Positions 6,218 through 13,931 of a stretch of DNA of 31,453 nucleotides are shown piece after piece. The position numbers were made by a program, and so were the translations under genes. Within the stretch, counting starts at the first letter, position 1. Each line of letters opens with the position of its first letter. The DNA is from a virus: positions 1 through 31,453 of IMG/VR virus record IMGVR_UViG_3300045922_001169; one strand, written 5' to 3'. The notes under the pieces were generated by a model. It had not been told where the DNA came from. It ran no database searches and saw only the letters and a list, made by a program, of their open reading frames with translations.

Positions 6218-7479
6218 CTTTGGAAGTATCCTTTGCTGCCCAGACAGATATTTGCATCATTGATTCGTTTTAGAGCCAACACATAAGCAGCCGTTCTGGG
6301 CGAAATTCCGTGTCTTAGGTGTAAACTCATAACCCGATTGGTTGCGTAATTCATCATTTCTTTTAGGTCCGAATCCACTTGTTGTAGGCTTCTTATCATT
6401 GCGGTTCTGTTTTGTAACCACTCAAAATAAGAAACAACCACGCCTCCTGCATTAGCTAAAATATCTGGAATTACAACTATTCCTTTTTCGTTCAAAATTG
6501 CATCGGCATCGTTCGTGGTTGGCCCGTTTGCCAACTCCAAAATTACCTTTGCTTTTACTTTTTCGGCATTATCTTTTGTTAACACATTTTCCACTGCCGC
6601 TGGAACGAGTATATCTACGTCCAAAGCCAACAATTCTTCATTGGTAATTGGAGTTCCTTCGCCCCACTCTTTGTGCCCATGCTCGTCCAGATGTTTTCTA
6701 CAAGCTGTTACATTTAAGCCGTTTTCGTGATATGTTGCACCGAACTCGTTTGACAGAGCAACGACCTTCAGGCCGCTTCTGAAGCATTTCTCGGCAAACC
6801 AATATCCTACTTTACCAAATCCCTGAATGGCAACTCGAATATCTTCCTTGTTAGAAGGAATATTCAATTTCGTCATATTGTTTTGGAGGATATTCTCAAG
6901 ACAGTAGTAGCCACCGTAACCTGTGGCAGAACTTCTACCTTCGATGCCTCCAAGAGCGACTGGTTTGCCCGTAATAATGTCTTTAGGGTGGCCGCTTTTA
7001 ATTCTCTTGTATTCGCTGTACATCCATCCCATGATTCGTTCGTCTGTATAAAGGTCTGGGGCTGGAACGTCTACATCGGGGCCAATAAAGTCAATCATGG
7101 CGGCGATATATGCTTTGCTTAATCTTTCTAATTCACGGTGGGATAATTTTGTAGCATCAACACAAATTCCACCTTTTGCTCCACCAAATGGAATTTTCAA
7201 GCAAGCACATTTGAAGGTCATCCACAAAGCCAATGCCTCGCAGTGTTCACGATCTACATGAGGGTGATAGCGAATTCCGCCTTTGAATGGACCGAGCGTG
7301 TTGTCGTACTGGCATCTATATGCCTTGTACATTTGAAGCGTCCCGTCATCGTGACGCATAGGAATAGTTACCGACAATGTTTTTTGTGGATATTGAAGAC
7401 GTTCCCAACTTTCGGGATCAATATCGGCGTATTCATAAGCAACTTCCAATTGCTTCTTGGCTTCATCAAGTATTGACAT
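6214..7479 (-). CDS. gdhA: Glutamate dehydrogenase, NAD(P)-dependent
   Basis: 421 residues, normal length for the hexameric family. It catalyses reversible reductive amination of 2-oxoglutarate with ammonia to glutamate. Substrate-binding and catalytic residues are in place: K66 (GPFKGG), K90, catalytic K102 (FGGAKGG) and D142 (PAPD). The C-terminal Rossmann domain begins around 212 with the QGFGKVG nucleotide loop, and the sequence ends in the usual helical region. Whether NADH or NADPH is used cannot be told. GAGAGGGG lies 7 nt before the ATG, but this site can be hidden in a 20-bp hairpin with a late-promoter box inside it. The gene is coupled by an ATGA overlap to the 84-residue gene. A complete, apparently functional GDH is unusual for a phage. 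Confidence 0.93.
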   Translation of the reverse strand: MSILDEAKKQLEVAYEYADIDPESWERLQYPQKTLSVTIPMRHDDGTLQMYKAYRCQYDNTLGPFKGGIRYHPHVDREHCEALALWMTFKCACLKIPFGGAKGGICVDATKLSHRELERLSKAYIAAMIDFIGPDVDVPAPDLYTDERIMGWMYSEYKRIKSGHPKDIITGKPVALGGIEGRSSATGYGGYYCLENILQNNMTKLNIPSNKEDIRVAIQGFGKVGYWFAEKCFRSGLKVVALSNEFGATYHENGLNVTACRKHLDEHGHKEWGEGTPITNEELLALDVDILVPAAVENVLTKDNAEKVKAKVILELANGPTTNDADAILNEKGIVVIPDILANAGGVVVSYFEWLQNRTAMIRSLQQVDSDLKEMMNYATNRVMSLHLRHGISPRTAAYVLALKRINDANICLGSKGYFQR

Positions 7480-7482
7480 GGA

Positions 7483-7540
7483 AAAACCCCTCTCACTAGA
7501 ATGGAATGGCTACCTTATTTATTCTAGTAAGAAGGGTTTT
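7483..7540 (-). promoter_or_regulatory. RBS-sequestering hairpin with an internal late promoter (T4 gene e type)
   Basis: The arms 7521-7540 and 7483-7502 pair over 20 bp with an 18-nt loop. On the minus-strand RNA every pair is Watson-Crick or G-U. On the plus strand three positions would be C-A mismatches, so the structure is made for the gdhA mRNA. The 3' arm contains its ribosome site (GAGAGGGG, 7494-7487). AATAAATA (7523-7516) spans the end of the 5' arm and the loop; T4-like spacing puts its start at about 7510, in the loop, giving an mRNA without the 5' arm. Confidence 0.65.
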
Positions 7541-7545
7541 AAGCG

Positions 7546-7566
7546 AATTCCATAAACTATGGAATT
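7546..7566. repeat. 9-bp perfect hairpin between genes
   Basis: AATTCCATA (7546-7554) and TATGGAATT (7558-7566) flank a 3-nt loop. It lies between the Pro-rich membrane protein gene and gdhA. There is no T run beyond it, so it is more likely an mRNA-processing or stability structure than a terminator. Confidence 0.4.
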
Positions 7567-7580
7567 ATTTGGCACAATCT

Positions 7581-7916
7581 TCAGCCGGGCCGACAACCGG
7601 GACAACTATCATCAATGTTCCGCCTAAATGGTCGTCTCTGCGGTTCTTGTGGTTGCGGCGGTGGTGTTGGCTGAGTTCTCGGTGGAACAGGATCAGCTTT
7701 TGGTGGAACGGGGTCCACTTTCGGCGGCGGATTTTCACTCTTCGGAAAATCCTGATTGTTTCTCCAACCGGGGTCTTCGTTTATCCAACTGTCAGACTTC
7801 TTTTCGCTATGCGGAAGAAATCTTGAGAAAAAACTTGGATTCGTCTTCTGTATATAGATAGTGGCATTGGCAAGTGCTAACAAAGCAACCATGCTGTAAA
7901 GGAAATTCCTATCCAT
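7581..7916 (-). CDS. Membrane-anchored proline-rich protein
   Basis: 111 residues. One hydrophobic segment (about 5-22, LYSMVALLALANATIYI) is followed by a hydrophilic, strongly Pro-rich region (65-95) with repeats such as PPKVDPVPPKADPVPP, and a short tail ending CPGCRPG. This is a bitopic or signal-anchored protein likely exposed outside the membrane; Pro-rich linkers often span the periplasm or cell wall. AGGAGG precedes the ATG. It diverges from the protease gene with only 25 bp between starts, so the promoters must lie inside the opposing genes. Architecture resembles the proteins at 15089 and 18454. Confidence 0.7.
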   Translation of the reverse strand: MDRNFLYSMVALLALANATIYIQKTNPSFFSRFLPHSEKKSDSWINEDPGWRNNQDFPKSENPPPKVDPVPPKADPVPPRTQPTPPPQPQEPQRRPFRRNIDDSCPGCRPG

Positions 7917-7941
7917 TTTGTCCTCCTAACAAGGGAAATTT

Positions 7942-8781
7942 ATGAAATACTTCTTGTGTACTTTCTTGCTTGCGCTAGTAATCCCCGTGACTCTATTTAG
8001 TGGGGAACCTGATAAAAAACTTCATGAAATGGGCTTGTACCCTACTGTCAAATTGTCGTTCCAAACTTGCGACTGCCCCGTTTGTCGAGCAAATCCCGAA
8101 GAAAACAAATCTGTTGGTAGCGGTGTAATTATTCGTTCAGAAAAATCTTCTGGACAAATTTTCAAAGATAAGTATGTGAATGTGGTATTAACTGCTTCTC
8201 ATAACATTGAACACGCAAAACCGCCCATCAAGATTATGGTCGGCAAATACAAAGATTGGTCAGAAATTGATGGTTTTGATGAATTCACATCGGTTGTATA
8301 CGAAAAAGAAAAAGATTTGGATATTGCTGTGATGCTCTTCGTCAGTGACAAGCAAATGCCGGTGGCTAAATTGGGAATAGATAAAAAACTTTATCTGGGT
8401 GATAAAGTTATCAGATTTGGTTTTGGACTTGGAGATGACATTCGTTTTGATGAAGGCAAAATCACGTCTGTAAAAACGACCATTCCAGCAGGCATGAAAG
8501 GCAAAGGCAGAATGAATGCCCACACTGTCTTTGGCGATTCAGGCGGTCCTGTTTACGACGATGAATATAACGTCATTGGTATTACCCACGCTATTCGTAG
8601 CAACGGCATGTCTCTACTTACAGAACAGAGCTATTTCGCCCGTGTCAGCGATATTAAAACGTGGAATGAATCCATAAATAACAGTGTAGGATTTGTATAT
8701 AAAGCATCGGATAAGCTGCCAAGTGCTATTTTATTTAATTTGTGGCTATCGGATCATCAAATAATTGGAGAGAAAAAATGA
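7942..8781 (+). CDS. Exported trypsin-like serine protease
   Basis: 279 residues. The N-terminus (MKYFLCTFLLALVIPVTLFS) is a signal peptide. A chymotrypsin/trypsin-fold protease follows: GSGVIIR, catalytic H87 in TASHNI, D127 in KDLDIAV, and S200 in GDSGGPV. The oxyanion motif GDSGG is intact, so the enzyme is probably active. A CDCPVC cluster (43-48) suggests a disulfide or metal site. AAGGGA precedes the ATG. The stop overlaps the start of the Gln/Pro-rich gene (ATGA), suggesting co-production. Exported phage proteases of this kind are rare; cleavage of a host envelope protein or of the neighbouring gene product is possible but unproven. Confidence 0.87.
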   Translation: MKYFLCTFLLALVIPVTLFSGEPDKKLHEMGLYPTVKLSFQTCDCPVCRANPEENKSVGSGVIIRSEKSSGQIFKDKYVNVVLTASHNIEHAKPPIKIMVGKYKDWSEIDGFDEFTSVVYEKEKDLDIAVMLFVSDKQMPVAKLGIDKKLYLGDKVIRFGFGLGDDIRFDEGKITSVKTTIPAGMKGKGRMNAHTVFGDSGGPVYDDEYNVIGITHAIRSNGMSLLTEQSYFARVSDIKTWNESINNSVGFVYKASDKLPSAILFNLWLSDHQIIGEKK

Positions 8782-10670
8782 GAACTTTTCTTGAAGTCAT
8801 AGAACAAAGAAAGACAAATAAAGTTGCCCACGAATGCTTTAGCTTGATGGTCGAGCGGGGTATTAACCCGGTAAAATACGTTCTTTGGCTTCAAGAAACT
8901 AATGGTCTGAGCAATCCCAATATTATTCGTGAAAGCCAAGAATGGCTTACTTTAGAACTAGAAGAAATCAATGAAAGTCAAATCGCTCATGATCTTGGTT
9001 GGGCCGCTGGAAGTTTGCCACGTTGGGGATTAGGAGCCTTGAAAAAAGGCTTGGGCTGGGCCGCTGACCAAGCAAGCAGTTTTCTCCAAGGTGGCGGACA
9101 AGGTTTAGGTCAGGGCGTTGACCAAGCATTTAGCCGAGGAGGTATTCAGGGAAGCCCTATGTCTCCTACAGGCTTTTATGATACAGAAACTGGTCATTAT
9201 GTTAAATGGGCGGGCGAAGGTGAACCGGACCCATCCAAAAAGGATCAATGGAAAACAGTTGACCATGCTGGCAATGAAATTCCACCTAATTCCCCACCAC
9301 CACAGCAACAGCAACCCGGACAACAAGGTGGACAGGGCGGGCAACAGAGTCAGAACGGTCCACCACCGCAACCGCAAACAGGTGGTTCACCCGAACAAAT
9401 GGTGCAAGCCGCCATTCAATCGTTGCAGGATTTGTCTAAAAGAGCCAATCGTCATGGGTCTAAATTACAACAAGCAAATATTCAGCAGATGTTGTTTAAT
9501 TTGATTCAAACATTGCAAGACCCGAACTCGATGGCTCAACAACAGCCTGCCGGTACTGTACCGCCAGTTCGTCAGCCGCAACCACAGCCTCAGCCGCAGC
9601 TTCAGCCACAACCACAGCCACAACCACAAACTACGACGCCACCACAACAACAAACGAGTTGGACGGATCATGGGTTTGGTGGAGTATTGCGAAAGAAACT
9701 TTATGAAGTGAGAATTAAGAATCTTGCTGATAACCTTGTAAGCGCTAAGATTGATCCCGAATTGTTCGTAGATTGGTACATCAATGAGGGCATGAACAGT
9801 TCTCGATTTGATGAAGATTTCCGTCAATGGGCACACGGTCTATGGGGCGGTGTTAAAGGTATGTTTAATGGCAAAGGATTTACTGGTGGCTGGAACGAAG
9901 TAGATGATGATTATGACCGAGAAGCAGCCGAAAATACACTAAAGGCAATTCTGCCTTTGATGGGTAAAAACCCTCAGTTGGATCAACAATTGCAAGGGGT
10001 GAATAAAGCTCTCCGTGATTTCTTGTGGAATCAACAGAATGCTCAAGGTGGACAACAAAATCAAAATGGACAAGGGGCACAGGACGGACAAGGCGGACAA
10101 CAAAATCAAAATGGTCCAGTAACGGGCGCTCAAGCTGGCGATCAAGGTAACGGTCCAGTAACCGGAGGCGATACTTCGCAACAAGATACTCAAAATGCTG
10201 TTCAAGCAGCCAATGATGCCGGTGCTAATACCCAAGACCCACAAGAAATGGTTGATGCTATAGTTCAAGACTTGCTAAAGCCAAAAAAGAAGGGAAGAAA
10301 GAGCAGCTATGAGCGACAAGTCCAAACTGCATTGCAGGCTGATCCGTCTCTAAAAGACAAAATAGCCGAGGAAATCAAACAACAACTAACAGCTACAGGG
10401 AAAATTGATTACAAGGTTGTTTTGGCTAAGTTGGGATTGCCAGCACAACAACCAGCAGTTACTCCGACAGATAATGGAGCCGGACCTGTAACTGATGCCA
10501 ATAAACAACCTCAACCGCAAAATCCTGATAGAAATTATGACCCAGATGAAGATACTTTAAGACGCTGGGGCATGGAAAATACAGAGGCTAAACCAACTCT
10601 AAATGAAGATGAAGCCTTTTTAAAGTCCATCTACGGCACGGGCAAGAAAAAGGCTATTTGGTTTAACTAA
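8778..10670 (+). CDS. Gln/Pro-rich modular protein, possible virion or internal head protein
   Basis: 630 residues from the ATG at 8778, chosen because it overlaps the protease stop as ATGA and follows GGAGAG; the frame extends 12 codons upstream. N-terminus MRTFLEVIEQRK resembles capsid-targeting peptides. A helical module at 16-44 (INPVKYVLWLQETNG) recurs at about 317-338 (IDPELFVDWYINEG), pointing to an internal duplication. Linkers at 172-204, 264-292 and 425-480 are Gln, Pro, Gly and Asn rich; the third carries a 20-bp exact DNA direct repeat (10050-10069 and 10095-10114). Gly-rich amphipathic helices occupy about 75-120. No enzymatic domain is visible. It could be a structural or internal virion protein. 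Confidence 0.8.
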   Translation: MRTFLEVIEQRKTNKVAHECFSLMVERGINPVKYVLWLQETNGLSNPNIIRESQEWLTLELEEINESQIAHDLGWAAGSLPRWGLGALKKGLGWAADQASSFLQGGGQGLGQGVDQAFSRGGIQGSPMSPTGFYDTETGHYVKWAGEGEPDPSKKDQWKTVDHAGNEIPPNSPPPQQQQPGQQGGQGGQQSQNGPPPQPQTGGSPEQMVQAAIQSLQDLSKRANRHGSKLQQANIQQMLFNLIQTLQDPNSMAQQQPAGTVPPVRQPQPQPQPQLQPQPQPQPQTTTPPQQQTSWTDHGFGGVLRKKLYEVRIKNLADNLVSAKIDPELFVDWYINEGMNSSRFDEDFRQWAHGLWGGVKGMFNGKGFTGGWNEVDDDYDREAAENTLKAILPLMGKNPQLDQQLQGVNKALRDFLWNQQNAQGGQQNQNGQGAQDGQGGQQNQNGPVTGAQAGDQGNGPVTGGDTSQQDTQNAVQAANDAGANTQDPQEMVDAIVQDLLKPKKKGRKSSYERQVQTALQADPSLKDKIAEEIKQQLTATGKIDYKVVLAKLGLPAQQPAVTPTDNGAGPVTDANKQPQPQNPDRNYDPDEDTLRRWGMENTEAKPTLNEDEAFLKSIYGTGKKKAIWFN

Positions 10671-11901
10671 TCTCTTTCAAGAACTCGTAAATCAAGTTGG
10701 CTTCTTCTTTGTTTATCACTAAAGAAGGACGCAATCGAATTGACCTTTCTCCGCAAGGAAGAAGGGTCATTTTCTTTTTGGCCTTATCCAAGAATTTGTT
10801 TCGTGCCTCACGGTCTTCAAGGTCAAAAGCAATCATCAATCCTTTACCACGCACATTTTCCAAAGGCAACTCTTGTAGTTTTTCAAGAAGATATTTGCCG
10901 ACCTTTCGAGCGTTATCCACCAACTTTTCTTCTTTGATGATTTCGTTGATGATGGTGAATCGAACCATATCAACGATGTTGCCGCCCCAAGTAGAATTGA
11001 TACGGCTTTGTACATTAAATACATTCTTTTCTGCTGTGTCGATTCTTTCAGTAGAACAGAAACCGCAAACTTGAGTCTTCTTGCCAAAGCAGATCATGTC
11101 AGGGACAATACCGAAGTGCTGATAGGCCCACATTTTGCCGGTCATGCCGATTCCAGACTGTACTTCATCTAGGATCAACATGGCCTGATATTTATCAGCA
11201 AGGATTCTCAAGCTCTGGATATATTCTGGACTAAAATGGTTATCACCTCCTTCGCCCTGTACGGGTTCCAGAATAATCGCTGCAACTAAATTCGTCTTGA
11301 GAGCTTTTTCGGCCTGCTCTAAACTTTCAGACTCAAGTTTGCGAGTTTCCTCCACAGCCGGAAATTTCAAAGCCGGGTTTATAATTCTAGTCCAATTGAA
11401 CTTAGGAAACAAATCCGTCTTGTCCGGCAATGTGTTCGTCAATGATAGTGTGTATCCACTTCTGCCATGAAATGCTTGCTTTAAGTGAATAACATCTAAT
11501 TTATTCGTGTAGGGTTCTCCGATTCCTAGTATGTTTGCTTTCCAGTCGAATGCTGCCTTCAAAGCATTCTCTACGCCCAATGCACCACCTTCAATAAAGA
11601 AGAAGTGTGAGAAGTCTTTGGCGATTGACGCAAACGATGTAATAAATTCCAAATACTCTGGGACGTACACATCAGAGTTTGCAACCTTGTGAAGTGCAGC
11701 TTGTACAAGCCGATCTTTTTGAGCAACCAACTTGGGATGATTCCAACCTAGAGCTTGACTGGCGTATTGTGAATCACAATCCAAGTATTCATTCCCCTTG
11801 CGATCAACTACCCAGACGCCTTTGCTCTTTGATACGTCAATTTCAAATGCGTCGTGAGTGAGAATATATTTGCTCAATTTCTTTTTCATTTTTAAATCCA
11901 T
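10663..11901 (-). CDS. lat: L-lysine 6-aminotransferase (class III, PLP-dependent)
   Basis: 412 residues. It moves the epsilon-amino group of lysine to 2-oxoglutarate, giving glutamate and allysine, which cyclises to piperideine-6-carboxylate. Family signatures are FIEGGALGVENALKAAFDWK (102-121), AFHGRSGY, the PLP-binding aspartate D245 in LILDEVQSG, and the Schiff-base lysine in FGKKTQVCG (K274 or K275), a motif specific to lysine 6-aminotransferases. Length is slightly under that of bacterial LAT enzymes but no core block is missing. The stop overlaps the convergent Gln/Pro-rich gene by 8 bp, and the start overlaps the upstream 109-residue gene by 10 bp. An alternative start is the ATG at 11889. 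Very unusual cargo for a phage. Confidence 0.88.
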   Translation of the reverse strand: MDLKMKKKLSKYILTHDAFEIDVSKSKGVWVVDRKGNEYLDCDSQYASQALGWNHPKLVAQKDRLVQAALHKVANSDVYVPEYLEFITSFASIAKDFSHFFFIEGGALGVENALKAAFDWKANILGIGEPYTNKLDVIHLKQAFHGRSGYTLSLTNTLPDKTDLFPKFNWTRIINPALKFPAVEETRKLESESLEQAEKALKTNLVAAIILEPVQGEGGDNHFSPEYIQSLRILADKYQAMLILDEVQSGIGMTGKMWAYQHFGIVPDMICFGKKTQVCGFCSTERIDTAEKNVFNVQSRINSTWGGNIVDMVRFTIINEIIKEEKLVDNARKVGKYLLEKLQELPLENVRGKGLMIAFDLEDREARNKFLDKAKKKMTLLPCGERSIRLRPSLVINKEEANLIYEFLKEIS

Positions 11902-12221
11902 CCAACTTTGCGTGCTTGATTAAGTTCTTCTATCGTGACTTTCCTTCCAAGAAAGTCTGATACAGAGGCGGTGAAGTGTTTTACAATATCGGCTTTTATT
12001 GCGTTGAGATATTGTGGCCCCATTTTCATTGCATCCAAAAAGTCATGCATATCAATGGACCAATCTAGCATTTCTCCATCAATAAAAATGGCGTGGCGAA
12101 TTTCGCCGCCCTTACCTTTTATCATACGAACTTCAAAACTTTTTTTACCGATTGGCACGGGAATTATTTGATATTGTGGAGGAATTCCTTCATCTGAGGG
12201 AAATTGGATAATATTGCTCAT
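11892..12221 (-). CDS. Hypothetical protein upstream of the aminotransferase
   Basis: 109 residues, MSNIIQFPSDEGIPPQYQII at the start, soluble, mixed alpha/beta, no recognised domain. A purine-rich site (AAAGGT) lies before the ATG. It overlaps the aminotransferase start by 10 bp, so the two are likely translated from one mRNA. The gene diverges from the SWIM-domain gene across a gap of about 35 bp. Confidence 0.65.
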   Translation of the reverse strand: MSNIIQFPSDEGIPPQYQIIPVPIGKKSFEVRMIKGKGGEIRHAIFIDGEMLDWSIDMHDFLDAMKMGPQYLNAIKADIVKHFTASVSDFLGRKVTIEELNQARKVGWI

Positions 12222-12246
12222 GTTTACCTTTTTAATCTGTCTCAGC

Positions 12247-12254
12247 CATAAATA
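12247..12254 (+). promoter_or_regulatory. Late-promoter-like box CATAAATA beside a start codon
   Basis: CATAAATA matches TATAAATA at 7 of 8 positions. It is followed by TGGGT and the ATG at 12260, so T4-like spacing puts the transcript start at that ATG. The earlier in-frame ATG at 12254 overlaps the box and is unlikely to be used. Confidence 0.5.
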
Positions 12255-12259
12255 TGGGT

Positions 12260-12784
12260 ATGAATCGCAATCTAAAAGAATCTTCTCTTCTCGACCTTTA
12301 TCAGAGTACAGTCGCAGCTTTTCCGAATACCCGAAAACGACAACACTCTATAGATACGATTCAGGTACAAGAAGTTGCTTTCACACCTTTTCTGGGGATG
12401 AGAACACTTTTTGTTCGAGGCAATGTCTTAAATGAAGAAAATGGCAATGCCTATACCCCCATAATTCTCTTTAAGGATGTAGTTTACCACCCCCAGAGAG
12501 AACAAGATGAATGGATTGAATTTGTTGCAAGTGACGGACGTAACTACGTCTTGGAAAGACTAGAAAGAGATGCCAATGATATTCTGGTGCGATGCAATTG
12601 CCCCGATTTTTACTGGCGGTTCAACTATTTCGATCATGAAGATCGTTCTCTCTATGGCCGAAAAAGAAGAAGATATGAAGCGGTGGCGGCTCCCGGTTCA
12701 GCCAATCCAAATCAAATGCCCGGCATGTGTAAACATTTGATTAAACTTTCTACAGCAATTAGAGATGCAGGAATCTTGGGGTAA
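12260..12784 (+). CDS. SWIM-type zinc finger protein
   Basis: 174 residues from the ATG at 12260. The C-terminal half has the SWIM pattern CxC-(n)-CxH: C112-N-C114 in VRCNCPDFYWRFNY and C157-K-H159 in MPGMCKHLIKL, with a basic stretch (GRKRRRY) in between. SWIM fingers bind DNA or proteins; proteins of this layout occur in T4-like phages with unknown function. No ribosome site is seen, and the adjacent late box predicts a leaderless mRNA. The next gene starts 1 nt after the stop codon. Confidence 0.75.
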   Translation: MNRNLKESSLLDLYQSTVAAFPNTRKRQHSIDTIQVQEVAFTPFLGMRTLFVRGNVLNEENGNAYTPIILFKDVVYHPQREQDEWIEFVASDGRNYVLERLERDANDILVRCNCPDFYWRFNYFDHEDRSLYGRKRRRYEAVAAPGSANPNQMPGMCKHLIKLSTAIRDAGILG

Positions 12785-12785
12785 T

Positions 12786-13343
12786 ATGGAACAAGAATTT
12801 AATCTAATGATTGAAAATTTCGACAAACTTGAAGGAGTCAAGGTTTTAGGAAGTGAGTTTGAGCCAAACACTTGGATTCATTTTGAATGTAATTCGCCTC
12901 AAATATTGGCCGCTTTGACGAGCCAAGTAGATGATGTAAACGACTTTGATTCTTGCAAAATACTGGTACTATCACATCCAGATGATCCAGAAAGAAATGC
13001 CTATCAGTTGATTTTCAATAACGACAAAGAAAAATACATTGGCATGTTGTCAAGAAAAGTCAAAAATTTAGCAGAAAATGGGTTGAAAAAAGCTAAGTTT
13101 CAAGAGCTTGGATTACCTGATTTGTCGCTCGTTACAATGAGACAAATGGCCACAGAATTAAAAAGTCGTCAAAATCTGTGTTTTGCTATGGTGTGGATGG
13201 AAGATAACGAGAAAGAAAATATCTCTATCGAAGGAAGTGGCAATCCCACTCAACTTGTCGGCCTACTTTCCAGAGGTTTGTACATGACCATTGAATGGTC
13301 TAACAAAAATATCAAATTCAAGCAACCACCAGAAGACAACTAA
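12786..13343 (+). CDS. Hypothetical protein
   Basis: 185 residues from the ATG at 12786; an in-frame ATG at 12765 would overlap the SWIM gene. The sequence is soluble and acidic (MEQEFNLMIENFDKLEGVKV at the start), with segments such as WIHFECNSPQILAALTSQV and PTQLVGLLSRGLYMTIEW that look like alternating strands and helices. I do not recognise a family. It immediately follows the SWIM gene and probably shares its transcript. It ends before the terminator-bearing region at 13374-13477. Confidence 0.65.
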   Translation: MEQEFNLMIENFDKLEGVKVLGSEFEPNTWIHFECNSPQILAALTSQVDDVNDFDSCKILVLSHPDDPERNAYQLIFNNDKEKYIGMLSRKVKNLAENGLKKAKFQELGLPDLSLVTMRQMATELKSRQNLCFAMVWMEDNEKENISIEGSGNPTQLVGLLSRGLYMTIEWSNKNIKFKQPPEDN

Positions 13344-13361
13344 TAAAAGTGTAATTTGGTG

Positions 13362-13477
13362 TATAAATAAACAAAGCGAGCCTGATGCAACGCACATCAG
13401 GCCCGCTTCGCTTAATTAGAAAGGCTAATTTAGGATGAGTTCTAAGGGCACTCCGTAAGGGGTGCCTTTAGTTTTTT
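13362..13477 (+). ncRNA. Candidate small RNA: late promoter, three hairpins, terminator
   Basis: A perfect TATAAATA (13362-13369) is followed by three consecutive hairpins. H1, 13374-13408, has a 14-bp stem with one mismatch around GCCTGATG/CATCAGGC. H2, 13414-13430, is AATTAG/CTAATT. H3, 13444-13469, ends in AGTTTTTT and acts as terminator. No open frame of note lies inside. An RNA of about 100 nt starting near 13375 would consist almost wholly of these hairpins. Alternatively they are merely the 3' end structure of the upstream gene and, on the minus strand, of the gene at 13476. Confidence 0.4.
13444..13477 (+). terminator. Rho-independent terminator
   Basis: The arms AAGGGCACTCC (13444-13454) and GGGGTGCCTTT (13459-13469) form an 11-bp stem with a GTAA loop, followed by AGTTTTTT. 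It ends transcription from the two genes at 12260-13343 or from the candidate small RNA. Confidence 0.75.
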
Positions 13478-13814
13478 ATAGCCCCTTCTTTACAACCGTC
13501 CAGTGAACAACTTCGCCGCTGCCACCAGTGATTGTGAAGTTCCATGTATCGGTGCTTGCTACCGCTGCCAATGCGACAGAAACGTATGGCACAGTTGTGC
13601 TAACACCAGTTAATTGAATGCAGTAGTCGCCTACAACGCCGGGAAGAGTAGGAATTTCAACAACGCCAGTCGTGCCAACGAGTGTTTCAGAACCTGCTGC
13701 AACTACTCTTGGGCCGATGAGCTTGTGAACTCCGAGGCTCATGTGTTCAGAACCCTTTTGATTTCCAGCAACGCTGCCGGGACCGCTAATACCTGTTACG
13801 CTAGATGCTCCCAT
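13476..13814 (-). CDS. Probable small virion protein
   Basis: 112 residues, rich in Gly, Ser, Thr and Val: MGASSVTGISGPGSVAGNQK at the start, then alternating hydrophobic strands (VGDYCIQLTGVSTTVPYVSVALA, in part) ending WTVVKKGL. The composition and beta-rich pattern resemble head decoration or tail proteins, but no family is recognised. AAGGAG lies 8 nt upstream of the ATG. The stop overlaps the T run of the opposing terminator; hairpin H1 of the neighbouring region may terminate this gene. Confidence 0.65.
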   Translation of the reverse strand: MGASSVTGISGPGSVAGNQKGSEHMSLGVHKLIGPRVVAAGSETLVGTTGVVEIPTLPGVVGDYCIQLTGVSTTVPYVSVALAAVASTDTWNFTITGGSGEVVHWTVVKKGL

Positions 13815-13931
13815 ATTTTTATCTCCTTATTTGAGTAACTTTTGAAAGTTCACATATAGCTATCCTTGAAGAAAATATTTTGCGTTCCTCCCTATATATG
13901 TTTGGATACATTTTTGCGAAAGGGTTAATAT

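Noticed and set aside
6883-7476. Plus-strand open frames over the 5' half of gdhA
   Set aside because: They are shadows of a strongly conserved enzyme on the minus strand.
9590-9660. CAACCACAGCC-type repeats that might suggest a repeat array
   Set aside because: They are Gln/Pro codons within the 630-residue protein, with irregular units and no spacers; not a CRISPR or structural repeat.
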